A stretch of 64,000 nucleotides of DNA. Origin: Gyrodactylus bullatarudis (taxonomy: Eukaryota; Platyhelminthes; Monogenea; Gyrodactylidea; Gyrodactylidae). The notes below the pieces were generated by a model, which saw only the letters and a list, made by a program, of their open reading frames with translations, made no database searches and had not been told where the DNA came from. The DNA is taken from positions 779,977-843,976 of the forward strand of contig SSNU01000063.1 in assembly GCA_012064415.1 (NCBI GenBank). The letters are read 5' to 3'. Shown one piece after another: positions 34,143 through 44,367 of the stretch; position 1 is the stretch's first letter; each line of letters starts with the position of its first letter. The translations under genes and the position numbers were made by a program.

Positions 34143-36258
34143 TTTTGGGTTTCTCGATGAGTTTATTTTCTAACTGAAGAAGATGAATCGATTTTGAACA
34201 ATGAATTTACAATGCCAAAATAACACAGGGGACGCTACAGAGTTCACAAAACTGAATGCTCAGCAGATTTTCTATGCTAAGCTAAGTAACTAATTCATAG
34301 ATTCTCCTCCATCAGTCAGACAAGAAATGTAGTTAATAAATATTATTTATTTATTCATTCCTTTTTTTAATTCAGACAGGTTTTGTCATTGTGTCTGTAA
34401 AATTTTTAATCCTAATCAAAAACCTGATATGAATACGGTTATATTAGCAAAAGAATACGCATAAGAGTTTATATGTAATCCAAATTACATATTTTAGGCA
34501 TTTCATAATTGCAACATGTATTACGTATAAAATATTAATGAGGAATGAAAAAAGAAAAAAATTACAGTTTCTATGCCTATATGTGTAGTACAGACTGTTT
34601 TGAGGGAAAGAAAACTCCCAAATTTCATTGATTGAAATTGAAATTTTTAACTAGCTTTTCATCTACTTTGACGGTTCCCTCTAACTAATACTTTTGTGTT
34701 GGAGTAAAGTGACAGTTTCTTGGGGATTAAAAAAAATTTTCCTCCAGAAAGAATAGGGAAAGAAATCAGAATTAACAATGAGTCATTTTTTAAGACCTCT
34801 TGAGAGATTAGAGGAAAAAAATTTATTCTTCATTTAAACAAACAAATAAAATTCAAGGGGCAAGTGAACACTGCTGACATAAAAGTCGAGAAATTTTCAT
34901 CAGGATCATGAGAAAGAAAAACAAAGCAAAATGTTTTTCAGTTAAGATCACAACCAGTCAAAGAATTTAATAGGGTATTGTAAAATTATAATTTCAATAG
35001 TTTACACCTTTTATCGTATGTTTTTCATGGCTAATTTAATCACAAATTCTTTTCTTCAAATCAACTACCCTTGGCTAGTCAGTTTATTCCTAGTTATGAG
35101 ATAAAGTAAGTCAAGTTTAGCATAAAGTGCCGAAAAATACGCGTCTACTAGAGACCTGTGATATACAATTAGGATTATATGTGTAAATATTCAAGGCATT
35201 CAGTTGACTTAAGAATAATCTATCCAATATGACATAATCATAATCATAGTTTATATTTGTGAAAAATGAATCAAACCAGGTATCAAGCCTTTTTGATTGA
35301 CATGACCAAAACTGATTAGCACCAGAATGATGATTCTGAAGATCAAGATTCATAAATACGTACTCAAATTGTACGTTTATCTGATAGAAATTGAATCAAC
35401 TAAATTGATCTAATCTAACAGAAAAGACGATTGGTCTTTGACTAGAAAAGATTTCTTGTAATTTATGGTTAAAAGTATAATTTTTCCATCCTCATTCCCG
35501 ATGACTTTTACAGTCATGATTTAATAATCATAATAAATGATTTTTTTAATAAATAACTCACTTTTAATGATGAGTAACATGAGTACAAGGAAACTCCCCA
35601 TATTCTGGACTGGACAGGATGAATAAAACATTATTCTGTATGATTAGAGAGATATCTTTTCAGAGTTAGCGGAGAAAAATGAGGAAATTCTCTTCCAATT
35701 TTCTGAAAACTAATTCCAATTGTCAAGGTTATCTTATGGGATAAATATGATACAGTCAATTCATATAAATACACTTACGCTTCTCATTTATGATGCATAT
35801 TCACTTTAATTTCATTGGTCAATGTCCCTTGACCAATGAGGTTTTCTCAAGCAAATCACATAGTCCTTACTACTATTTCAAAATGCAAATGTAAAAAAAT
35901 AACATGAGAAGTTTTTTTCTATTCTCCCTAGGATAAGCGTTTGAAAATCATAAGGAAGCTAAAGTCAAATATTTTATTTATTGTATTTCTAGAATATCTA
36001 TGGGTAATAAGTTAGATCTACAGTGTAAATCTTAAGGGACTTTATAAGAAAATTTTGAAAAAGTTGTCGATTCGACAATGTCGAATTTTGGGTTTCTTCT
36101 TATCTATGGAAAAATTCAACAAAAGCAACTAAAGATAGATTTTCAAAATAACACTCTAAACGACTAAATTTATTAGATTGGGTAGTTACTTAAAAGTAGG
36201 TATTTGCTATTTATAAAAAAATTATAGGGTAGCTGATATAAATTGCATCTCTATTATT
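34143..36258. other. Intergenic, no confidently supported gene
   Basis: About 2.1 kb. A minus-strand frame at 35353-35117 (78 codons) has a fairly ordinary amino-acid composition but no recognisable motif and no clear splice partners. A short hairpin-forming CATTGGTCAA..TTGACCAATG lies at about 35815-35840. Nothing else is identified. Confidence 0.35.
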
Positions 36259-36551
36259 CTAATCAGAAGAAACTTCATCTTCATAGGGAAATAATTCTTT
36301 ATTCTGTATATTGATTAGCTAGACAATATAATTTTGATCCTATAAAAATACATTTTTAAATCATCATCGTCTTTAAATTATGACTCATAATTTATGAGTG
36401 TTATCAGAGGTGAAAAGTTTGGAAATTACATATTTTACAGAAATGAAGAAGCAATTTATAATAAAATTCTCTTTACCTTGATACAGTAGTAGTATACATC
36501 AAGAAAAAAATTAGGATCTTTGACAAGTGCATGGTTGGTTGTCGCATATTT
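36259..36551 (-). CDS. Two terminal exons of an unidentified minus-strand gene (partial)
   Basis: Exon 36551-36477 follows a TTTCAG acceptor and ends before GTAAAG; it encodes 25 residues including LVKDPNFFLDVYYYCIK. It is phase 0 with exon 36303-36259, which follows an ATACAG acceptor, encodes NKELFPYEDEVSSD and ends in TAG. Clean splice sites, matching phase and protein-like composition argue for real coding. No upstream exons were found in the 170 bp before the CK2-beta gene, so earlier exons would have to lie beyond or inside that region. Family unknown. Confidence 0.4.
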
Positions 36552-36720
36552 CTGAAATATTTTTCGTGTTAATGTAAATGACTTTTTGGTCTTGATGACT
36601 AATTATAAATGATAACAATGTTAAAAATTGTTTGCTATCTCGTGTTTGATTAAACAGGTGAAATTAATGAAACTCATCTTTGCATCCGTTTCTTAATATG
36701 TTGAAGATAATTTTTTTATT

Positions 36721-37416
36721 TTATTGAGAGGCAGCCTGGTATTGTAGCTGATAAGCCATTGGATGAATCTTAAATCCATATAACGTAGCGACATGATGTT
36801 TATCCGATTTTTTCGGTCTGTGTTCAGGATGTACTAAAAACAACATGTGAGGAAATCCAGTACCAAAATAGGCACCATCCGTGTGATGAAAACGTGAGAA
36901 ACGGGGAGTATAGACATCAAGACAATTGGGACAATATAATTTGACCATTGCTTCACCGGGAATGTCAGATAAACCAATCGGCAAAACTGGTTGATTCTCA
37001 CAATAATATCTAGGACATATTCCGAAATCTTGATTGAACCATTTTTCGCACATAAGATCAAGACCCTTGTTTGTCAAAATGAACCTAGCATGAATGAGAC
37101 CGTATAAAAGTTCAGCGGCTTGTTCGATGAGATCTGAGGGACAGGCATTGTCAAGATCATCATCTAACAAAATAAGAAGATAAATTTTGACAAATAAAGA
37201 AAATTAAATTAATCTTTAATAGGAAAATAAATTAAACTTACCTGTCTCTTCATCGAGAATGACATTAAGTGCAGACTCATAATCAGGTACCTGTTCGTTG
37301 AGTCCTGTTAGATTGAACTTGTCTTGAATGTAATCTTCGTCTATTTCACAAAAGTATTCGTTTCCTCGTAGGCTACAAAACCAAGAAATCCATGATACAT
37401 CCTCACTGCTGCTCAT
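36721..37416 (-). CDS. Casein kinase 2 regulatory beta subunit, paralogue 1 (about 205 aa)
   Basis: Regulatory subunit of the CK2 Ser/Thr kinase tetramer; beta dimers hold two catalytic alpha subunits. Minus-strand exons are 37416-37242 and 37163-36721, with a 78-nt intron in the acidic loop. The N-terminus ([20 protein letters not shown]) and the [20 protein letters not shown] block are almost canonical. The zinc ribbon has all four cysteines, in CPRYYC and YCPNC. The dimer/C-terminal region [18 protein letters not shown] and [14 protein letters not shown] is intact. It ends at QAASQ, shorter than usual because the post-helix tail is missing. An in-frame upstream ATG at 37437 would add seven residues; the 37416 start matches the conserved N-terminus. 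Unlike paralogues 2 and 3 it has no intron after CPR. Confidence 0.93.
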
Positions 37417-37725
37417 TATTGAGGGGATATATGACATTCACTTGCAGAGGGACTGCAAATTTAAGTCTACTTTCAATTAAAACTCTTGAATTTTGATTAA
37501 TGTCAGTTTTGTTTTAAAAACTTACATACTCAAAAATTTCCAATTATTAATTGGCATTTATTGAATTACTCAATAATTGAAATATAATTATTGTTGGAGA
37601 TTAAACAAGAATCTAACTAACTCAAAGAGGTTGAGCCAATCTAACATTAATAAGTTTAGAACAATATACGAGAAAAAATTCAAAAAATATTTTAAGTAAT
37701 TGTATTTCAGAAAATAAATCATGAA

Positions 37726-38532
37726 TCAAGCTTCAATTTTTGGCAATTTATTGTTGTAGTCATTCGAAATCAGAATTTGATGTTCTAATGCTTTAGGGTG
37801 AATCTTGAATCCATACAGTTTGGCTTCGTATTCTTTTTTTCTGTTAAATGGCCTAAGACGTGGAATCGAAAGATAAAACATGTGTGGAAAACCAGTTCCA
37901 AAAAAAGCACCGTCTAGTTTGGCTGAAATATTGTTTTTGGGTTCAAATATATCATTGCACCTTCCACAATATACTTTGACTGTTGAATGCCCAACATCAT
38001 CTGATAATCCTATTGGAAGTAAATTTTGTTTGTCGCATAGAATCTAAAAAATAAATAAAATCCAATTATAAATGCGTAATATTATTGAATAGTACAAATC
38101 TAATTTCTCAAAAATTATTACAGTTTTGCTCACTCTAGGACAGGTACCGAAATCTCCTAACGTTGACTTTTCATGCATTAATTCCATGCCTCGACCAGTC
38201 ATGATAAATCTGGCATGTATCAGCCCATACAAGAGTACAGTTTGTCTTCTTATTTCTTTATCGTCCTCCTCAGTACTAATAGCTAAAAGATGAATTAGAA
38301 AACAGTTTTCAGAATCACATTACCTACTCAATATTTTCTTATCAGTTATTACTTTATAAGCAGTAGCAAACATCTCGACTTCTTCATTCAAACCAGTTAA
38401 ATTAAATCGATCGGTTATATAGGAATTATCTATTTCACAAAGGAACTCATTTCCAATTTTATTACAGTATCTTTCAATCCATGTAACAGGATAGCTGTCA
38501 CTAGTAAAATCACTCTCTGTGCTGGAATTCAT
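37726..38532 (-). CDS. Casein kinase 2 beta-like, divergent paralogue 2 (about 223 aa)
   Basis: Minus-strand exons are 38532-38328, 38282-38134 and 38043-37726, with introns of 45 and 90 nt. It keeps the CK2-beta architecture: [48 protein letters not shown], zinc cysteines in CPRILC and [16 protein letters not shown] and [12 protein letters not shown]. The N-terminus is replaced by a serine/threonine-rich MNSSTESDFTSDSYPVTW with one remaining aromatic-rich core. The acidic-loop region and the C-terminal tail differ strongly. It carries both intron positions that are split between paralogues 1 and 3. It may be a specialised, for example germline, beta subunit; that is inference. Confidence 0.88.
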
Positions 38533-38994
38533 CTCAAATGCACATTTCTGATTTCAAATATGTGCTAAGTTAATTAGTTAAGATCACAAATTTTGATTCA
38601 CAACATTTTTGTTTGTGAGAGTTATTGGAGGGTTTTCAAATAAGATCAAGATTCAAAATTTTAGAATCAAAAATAATTTTATTTATCATGATCGTCTCAA
38701 CATTACAATAATCTAAGCTAATATAATTCATCGTAATTTATCTGAGTATAAGGATTCATCATTGAGGAACTTTTTTAGCTGTTAGCTGCTAACCTAATGA
38801 TTCACTCACTAGTATTAAATGATGACAAAAGCAGATCAATATTATTGATTCAGTGATGAATTTAATTTAAAAATTGCAAATTTAAAAATTTCATATTTAT
38901 TTGATCATTCAACTTTTAAAGAAACACAGGAATCCATTAGTTTTTCAACAATCATGTTTATCTGAGCACGAAATGGTTATTTTTCTGAAGTATT

Positions 38995-39735
38995 CTAACC
39001 ACGTTTTGAGATGAATGGATTTACTAGATGTGAAGCGGCTTGATATTGAAGTTGGTAAGCCATTGGATGGATCTTAAAGCCGTAAAGACGAGCTGTGAAT
39101 TGTTTAGGACTTTTCTTTGGACGTTGTTCTGGATGTACTAAGAATAACATATGAGGAAATCCTGTTCCAAAATAAGCACCATCAGTTTGGTGTTTATTCG
39201 ATTTCAACTTGAAAATATCTTGACATTTAGGACAATATAACTTGACAGTATTTTCCCCTGGCATGTCTGATAGTCCAATTGGTAGAACATGTTGATTTTC
39301 GCAATAAACCTTAGATAGGAAAAATATTAATATTGATAAAACGATATTAAAATAGCTCTTACAAATATTCATGACAGCTTAAGGATGACTTGATATTTTT
39401 TATTTAAATATACTCACTCTTGGACAAAATCCAAAGTCTCCATTGAGCCATTTTTCTCCCATTTGACTGAGCCCTCGGTTGGTAAGAATGTATCTAGCAT
39501 GGATTAATCCATATAAAAGTTCAGCTGTTTGTTCTGCAACGTCACTTTGTTCGTCATTTTCATTTTCATAGTCCAAAATAATGTCTAATGCTTGTTTGTA
39601 ATCTGGTACCTGTTCATTTAGACCAGTGAGATTAAATCGATCTTGAATATAGTCCTCGTCTACTTCACAAAAAAATTCATTCCCTCGAAGACTACAAAAC
39701 CAAGATATCCAAGATATTTCTTCGCTACTACTCAT
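38995..39735 (-). CDS. Casein kinase 2 regulatory beta subunit, paralogue 3 (about 210 aa)
   Basis: Minus-strand exons are 39735-39418 and 39309-38995, separated by a 108-nt intron immediately after CPR of the zinc ribbon. The protein is close to canonical throughout: [57 protein letters not shown], zinc cysteines in CPRVYC and [23 protein letters not shown], then [19 protein letters not shown] and a short basic tail ending ISKRG. The phosphorylatable N-terminal serines next to acidic residues are present. Its start lies 228 bp from the prune-like start on the opposite strand, so the two may share a promoter. It is the most likely ancestral-function copy. Confidence 0.94.
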
Positions 39736-39963
39736 GTCAGGCTAGCATAAAATTTAACGGTTTAATGTGTTTGAATGAAGATCCTATTAAATTACAAAGA
39801 CAAAACTCAAGTTAAGTAATTTGTTTAAAAAGTTGGCGATAATTTAAATTTCTAAAATGAACAAGTTTTCTGGTGGGATAAGTTCTATGCGTGACTTTAT
39901 AAGCTTGGTCCGCTATGAAATTGTGAGATTAAAAATTTTATTATATAGGCTAACAAAGTCAAA
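39736..39963. promoter_or_regulatory. Likely shared promoter between CK2-beta paralogue 3 and the prune-like gene
   Basis: The 228 bp between two divergent start codons must carry both 5' UTRs and, most simply, both promoters. A TTATATAGG stretch lies about 20 bp before the prune ATG and TTAAATTT-type AT boxes occur centrally. No specific factor site is claimed. Confidence 0.35.
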
Positions 39964-42900
39964 ATGAACCAGATTTTCGTTCTAGGCAATGAATCTTGTG
40001 ATCTTGACAGTGTATGCTGTAGTCTTTCCTATGCTTATTTCAGACAAAAGGTAGGGAAAAAATCTTTATTATCTTAATTTAGAAAGCTTCGACTGACCAA
40101 GTCTTCATTCCTATTTGTTGCTTGAATAAAGAAGATATGCCTTTGAGGACTGAAGTTACATATTGGCTTAAAAAGAATAATATCGATTGGCATTTCTTGA
40201 TTTATCTAGATACTCCTGGAATTCTTGATTTCGATAATTCAAGAATAAAAAGTTCATTAATCTTGGTAGATCATTTCAAACCAATTGAAGAATTTAAAGA
40301 TATCCCTCTTATAGAAATAATTGATCATCATCACATTCCTGAGAGCTATCCTTTGCCTAAACTTGAATTCTTCCAGCACATGTTAACGGGCTCCTGCTCG
40401 ACATTAATTGCCAAAAATATTATTGCTCACTTGAACGAGACTAAGGCTTCGAAAGATCAATATTTGGAAGCTCTGATGATTCTCTATGGAGCGATTTTAA
40501 CCGATACAGTAGGCCTATCTGATCTGGGACGTTCTTATGGTAAAGTAACAGAGGAAGATATCCAAACTGCAGAAAAATTAGAAAATTTACTTGAATGTTC
40601 ATCGCAAAGATCAATCATATATGAAGAATGTCAAGAGGCCAAAAATAATATCGCTGGCTTAACTGTACTCGAACTCCTTCGAAGGGATATGAAAATTGCT
40701 ATTCCAGACAATAAAAAAATAAAACTGACAGCATCCACCATCTCTGGGGTTGACCTAGAATCTTTTATTTGCAAGAGAGATTTTAAACTCTCAGCAGATA
40801 CTTTATGCGCTACCAATGGATCTCCATATTTGGTCTGCATAACTGCTGCATCACCGAAAAAAGTTACCCAAGAATCTGATCTTATTCGAGGTCTCATTAT
40901 TTATTCAGCGCACTCTAAACTTTATCCACTCAGTAAAGTAAGTAAAATAAAGTAATAGTTGTTCACTTTTATTTAGATTGTTAATGAATTGATGGATGAG
41001 AAACATTCGCTGAATATTGAGACAAAAACCTTTGAGCTTGAATGGAATCCTGGCAAGGCTGATGTCTTTATTGGTCGCGTGGGTAATATGAAGTTTTCCC
41101 GAAAAATTCTTATGCCAATTCTCATCAAGACACTCTCAAATTTCAAGCTCCCTGTAGTTGATGCTTCCCAGAAAAATGTTAGTTAGTTAAATAAAAAATA
41201 GTTTTTTTACTAGAAAATTTGAATTCTCTTTTATTATTTAATTTGAGGGTTTCTTTTCCCTAGATGAACATGATACTTCAGTATAACAGTAAATCTTCAA
41301 CAATAGGGCCTAGATTGATCGATTGGATTTCCATGTTGAATGATGCTCAGATAATTCTACTCTTTAGTAATCCAGTGATTAGCAAAAAGACCCTGGCCCA
41401 GGTAAAGGAAAATTTTAAATGTCACCTCTTGATGGACCAATATATGAAGGGTAAAAGAACCAACATTCAGGCTGGTATCAGAAAGGGCTGGCATAGTTCA
41501 TCTAAACTGATCCAGAACCAGTTTCTACCCAAGGTGAGTTTCCTCACTTTATCTTCAAATATCCAACTCCAGTTCAAGAATTCTTTTTCCTGACTTTTTC
41601 CAAAAATTTCCCAAACCTTCATCTCAGCTACTAATCCAAAGAAATTTTTTTTATTTAGCAATCTTGGCGTAAGAACTCTTTCTCTATAAGTCATAACTTA
41701 GAACCTAATGAAAAAAAATGTCTTCGAAAGAAGAACTATTCAACAGTGAGTTTTGATAGGATTTCCTATTCCATAGTGATCTAACAACCATGTTTTTCCT
41801 GAAAAATATTAATTTCGTCATTTTACTAATTCTTTCATTCATTCTCTATTATAGGGCCCCATTTCCCATGAATTTTTGATACTTTTTAGATATTTGCTTT
41901 GCATGAAAATAAATAAAAAATGTTTAGCACATTTTCATTTGATTGGGTGAAATCATTTTCATATTCATAAAACTTCATCCCTCAACATGTTCTGAACTTG
42001 AAGTTCTCGACTCGAGATTCTTTGTAGTTTAAAGAAAAAATACTCTTGAAACAGGTTAAAAAATAATCGATAAGTTAGAAGAAGAAGTGTTAAATCTCTT
42101 CTTGTGAATTTCACAATAAATCAACATCTTTCGTCTGCTTGTTACCCAGTAACGCGTCAGAATTTTAATCAAATTACACAGTCTTACAAATCGGACTTAT
42201 TTATATTTCGTAACATTCTTTAGTTTTGTAGAGAAATTTTTTTGCTCATTTGCTGATTTTTCTGATTTTTAGGTGTTAAAAAAACAAGATTCCTCAATGG
42301 AGGTATTTTACTGGGTCATAATTTCCAAAAGGTTTTTTTACAACGTGCTGAAATAGGCGAAAAATTGAGTTGGGGTTGAAAAGTATCAAAAAATAGGCTA
42401 ATTGTAAACTTGAACTTCAAATAGCTCAAAAACTACAAGATCTAAGGAGAATTTTCTGTAAAGAAAGGCAAGATGGACATACTTGAAATTAGCGAAAAAT
42501 TCTCTCCAAAAAAGAGTTATTTTGGGTAGAAATTTTTTCATGTAAGACTGTGTTTTTCCTTTACCATTTTGCAGCTCTTTCACTTGGTACTCGGTTTTGT
42601 TTCACTATCATCAATGTCATCCAAAACAACGAACAAAACACTACTTAATATTTTCTGAGTTGGACCTGAAGTACAGATTCTGTTCTTGAAAAAGTGGAAA
42701 TTATTAAGGGTTAATACAATTCATTTTTATGTATAATTTAGTAATCTTAATCTATTGAAAATTTCTCATAGTCTGACAAGGACGCTATGGAATCTATTTC
42801 TTCCCACAGTCTAAACAAGATGAGTCCAGGTGACTTTTACAACTATGGTTTCATCAATCAACATGAACTAGCCATGATGGAAGCATTGGGTGGAAGCCAA

Positions 42901-43390
42901 TTCTTGAGGAACGACAGTATCGCCCAGCTAATATTGGACTCGACGAACCCAAATGATCTTGCAGAGGCTAATAGTTTCAATCTTTTGAAGCATTTCCGAA
43001 GATCACGTCGGAATACAACTGGTGGTTTTCTCATGGATGAGTTAAATGATGTCGATGAAGATAGTTCAATGTTGAAGCTTGAATCTTTGAAAAGTGAGTA
43101 AAAATTAATATGAATTTTTCCCAATCATCTTCTGCTAGCCTTCATAAATAGATTTTACGAATAATTATTCACCTTAATTTTCTTTTAGAGTTTTTATAAC
43201 ATTGTAGTATAAATCTAAATTCTGTGAATATAAAATAATAATTCAGCAATCTACTTAAAAGTAATTATACAATATCTTTCAAGGCAATTCATTCAAAAGA
43301 AGTTCTCAGCTAACCGATAGCGAATACCAAATGTTGAAAATGACCAAGGAACGTTGCTGTCCAAAGACATTTCTTATTGATAAGGCATAG
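39964..43390 (+). CDS. Prune-type DHH phosphatase/exopolyphosphatase with an unusual C-terminal extension (6 exons, about 613 aa)
   Basis: The DHH superfamily prune proteins hydrolyse short polyphosphates or cyclic nucleotides with two metal ions. Exons are 39964-40050, 40083-40937, 40977-41177, 41264-41533, 42772-43093 and 43284-43390; the first introns are 32 and 39 nt. Seen: GNESCDLDS (Asp13, Asp15), LILVDHF (Asp92, His93, then Phe94 in place of the usual second His), IIDHHH (Asp110) and LTDTVGL (Asp170), followed by a DHHA2 domain (about residues 190-370) with SGLTVLELLRRDMK-like start and FIGRVGNMKFSRKILMPIL near its end. Exons 4-6 (IDWISMLNDAQIILLFSNPV; then a Ser-rich acidic tail) match nothing I recognise. 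Ignoring the exon 3 donor GTTAGT would end the protein two codons later, so prune may stop there and exons 4-6 may be a second gene. Confidence 0.82.
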
Positions 43391-43782
43391 AGTGGAGGCT
43401 AACTAAAATTTTCATTCGTGCAATGTTTTCTTTACGAACTCATTTTCGTCCTAGATCTTGTAGTGAGTTTATGAAATTAAAAATTTTTTCCTTTTTTCAG
43501 TGTGTGTTCTATACACAGAACTATATAGATTTTAAATGATTTAGACTCATTTTCATCATAATCAATTTACGCCTCTATTTTCAAGTGGAATTTTCCTCCT
43601 TGAGAAGGAAAAAAAGTTATAGAACAAACATGAGAGTTTATAATCTAAGTAATGTATTTTGAATCAAAATCAATGATTATTATTTTTATTTCTGTTTTGA
43701 AAGAATTGACAAACAAACAATTTCAGTGTATTTGTTTACCCTGATAAATACAATGACTTTGATCAATTTTATCTCTTATCAG

Positions 43783-44359
43783 TAGGGCCTCAAAAAAGTA
43801 CTATTTGGTCTATTTTTACTCTAGACAAAGGACTGGCTGAGTTTTAATAATCTGAAGAAAAAATCTGTTTATCTAATCCTATTTAAAAGATAGCTGGTAC
43901 TATTTCTGTATTAAATTGTTGCCCAGGTACTTTATTGTACTATTTTTCAAATTTAATCTCAGAATATCCCTCAACTAGCTACCAACCACAATTTTCAATG
44001 AATTGATAGCTATATTCCTGATAACGAGCTTTCATCATGGAAGAAAATAGCATCTAGATCGTAGCTTTTTCCTCCATGAATTTCAAATTTCAACTAAAAG
44101 GATATAGAATGTATATGTATTTTGTAAAATATGCACAAGAACAGTTGAAGGGTCATTTTCTATTATGGAAAAAACTTTGGACAAAAATCAGAAATTTTAT
44201 TGACACAAGATTGACTAAAAATTCTGCACCAATTTACGGTAGAGGACTCTTTTTTAACTCAAAATCCCTTAAATTTTCTTGAAAGTACTTTTTTCTACAT
44301 ATTTTTCAGTTTATGAGATACTATTTTTCATCTTTTTTGGTACTATTTTTGAGGCCCTA
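43783..44359. mobile_element. hAT-type MITE (577 bp)
   Basis: The terminal inverted repeats begin TAGGGCCTCAAAAA on both sides. An exact 8-bp target duplication, CTTATCAG, flanks the element (43775-43782 and 44360-44367). Eight-base duplications and TAGGG/CAGGG ends are typical of hAT elements. No transposase is encoded; an open frame inside (44076-44282) is not family-like. Confidence 0.88.
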
Positions 44360-44367
44360 CTTATCAG

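Noticed and set aside
35117..35353. Minus-strand frame of 78 codons with ordinary amino-acid composition
   Set aside because: No homologous motif, no convincing acceptor or donor, no neighbouring exon in phase.
40631..40897. Minus-strand frame opposite prune exon 2
   Set aside because: Antisense shadow; the plus-strand DHHA2 coding is clear.
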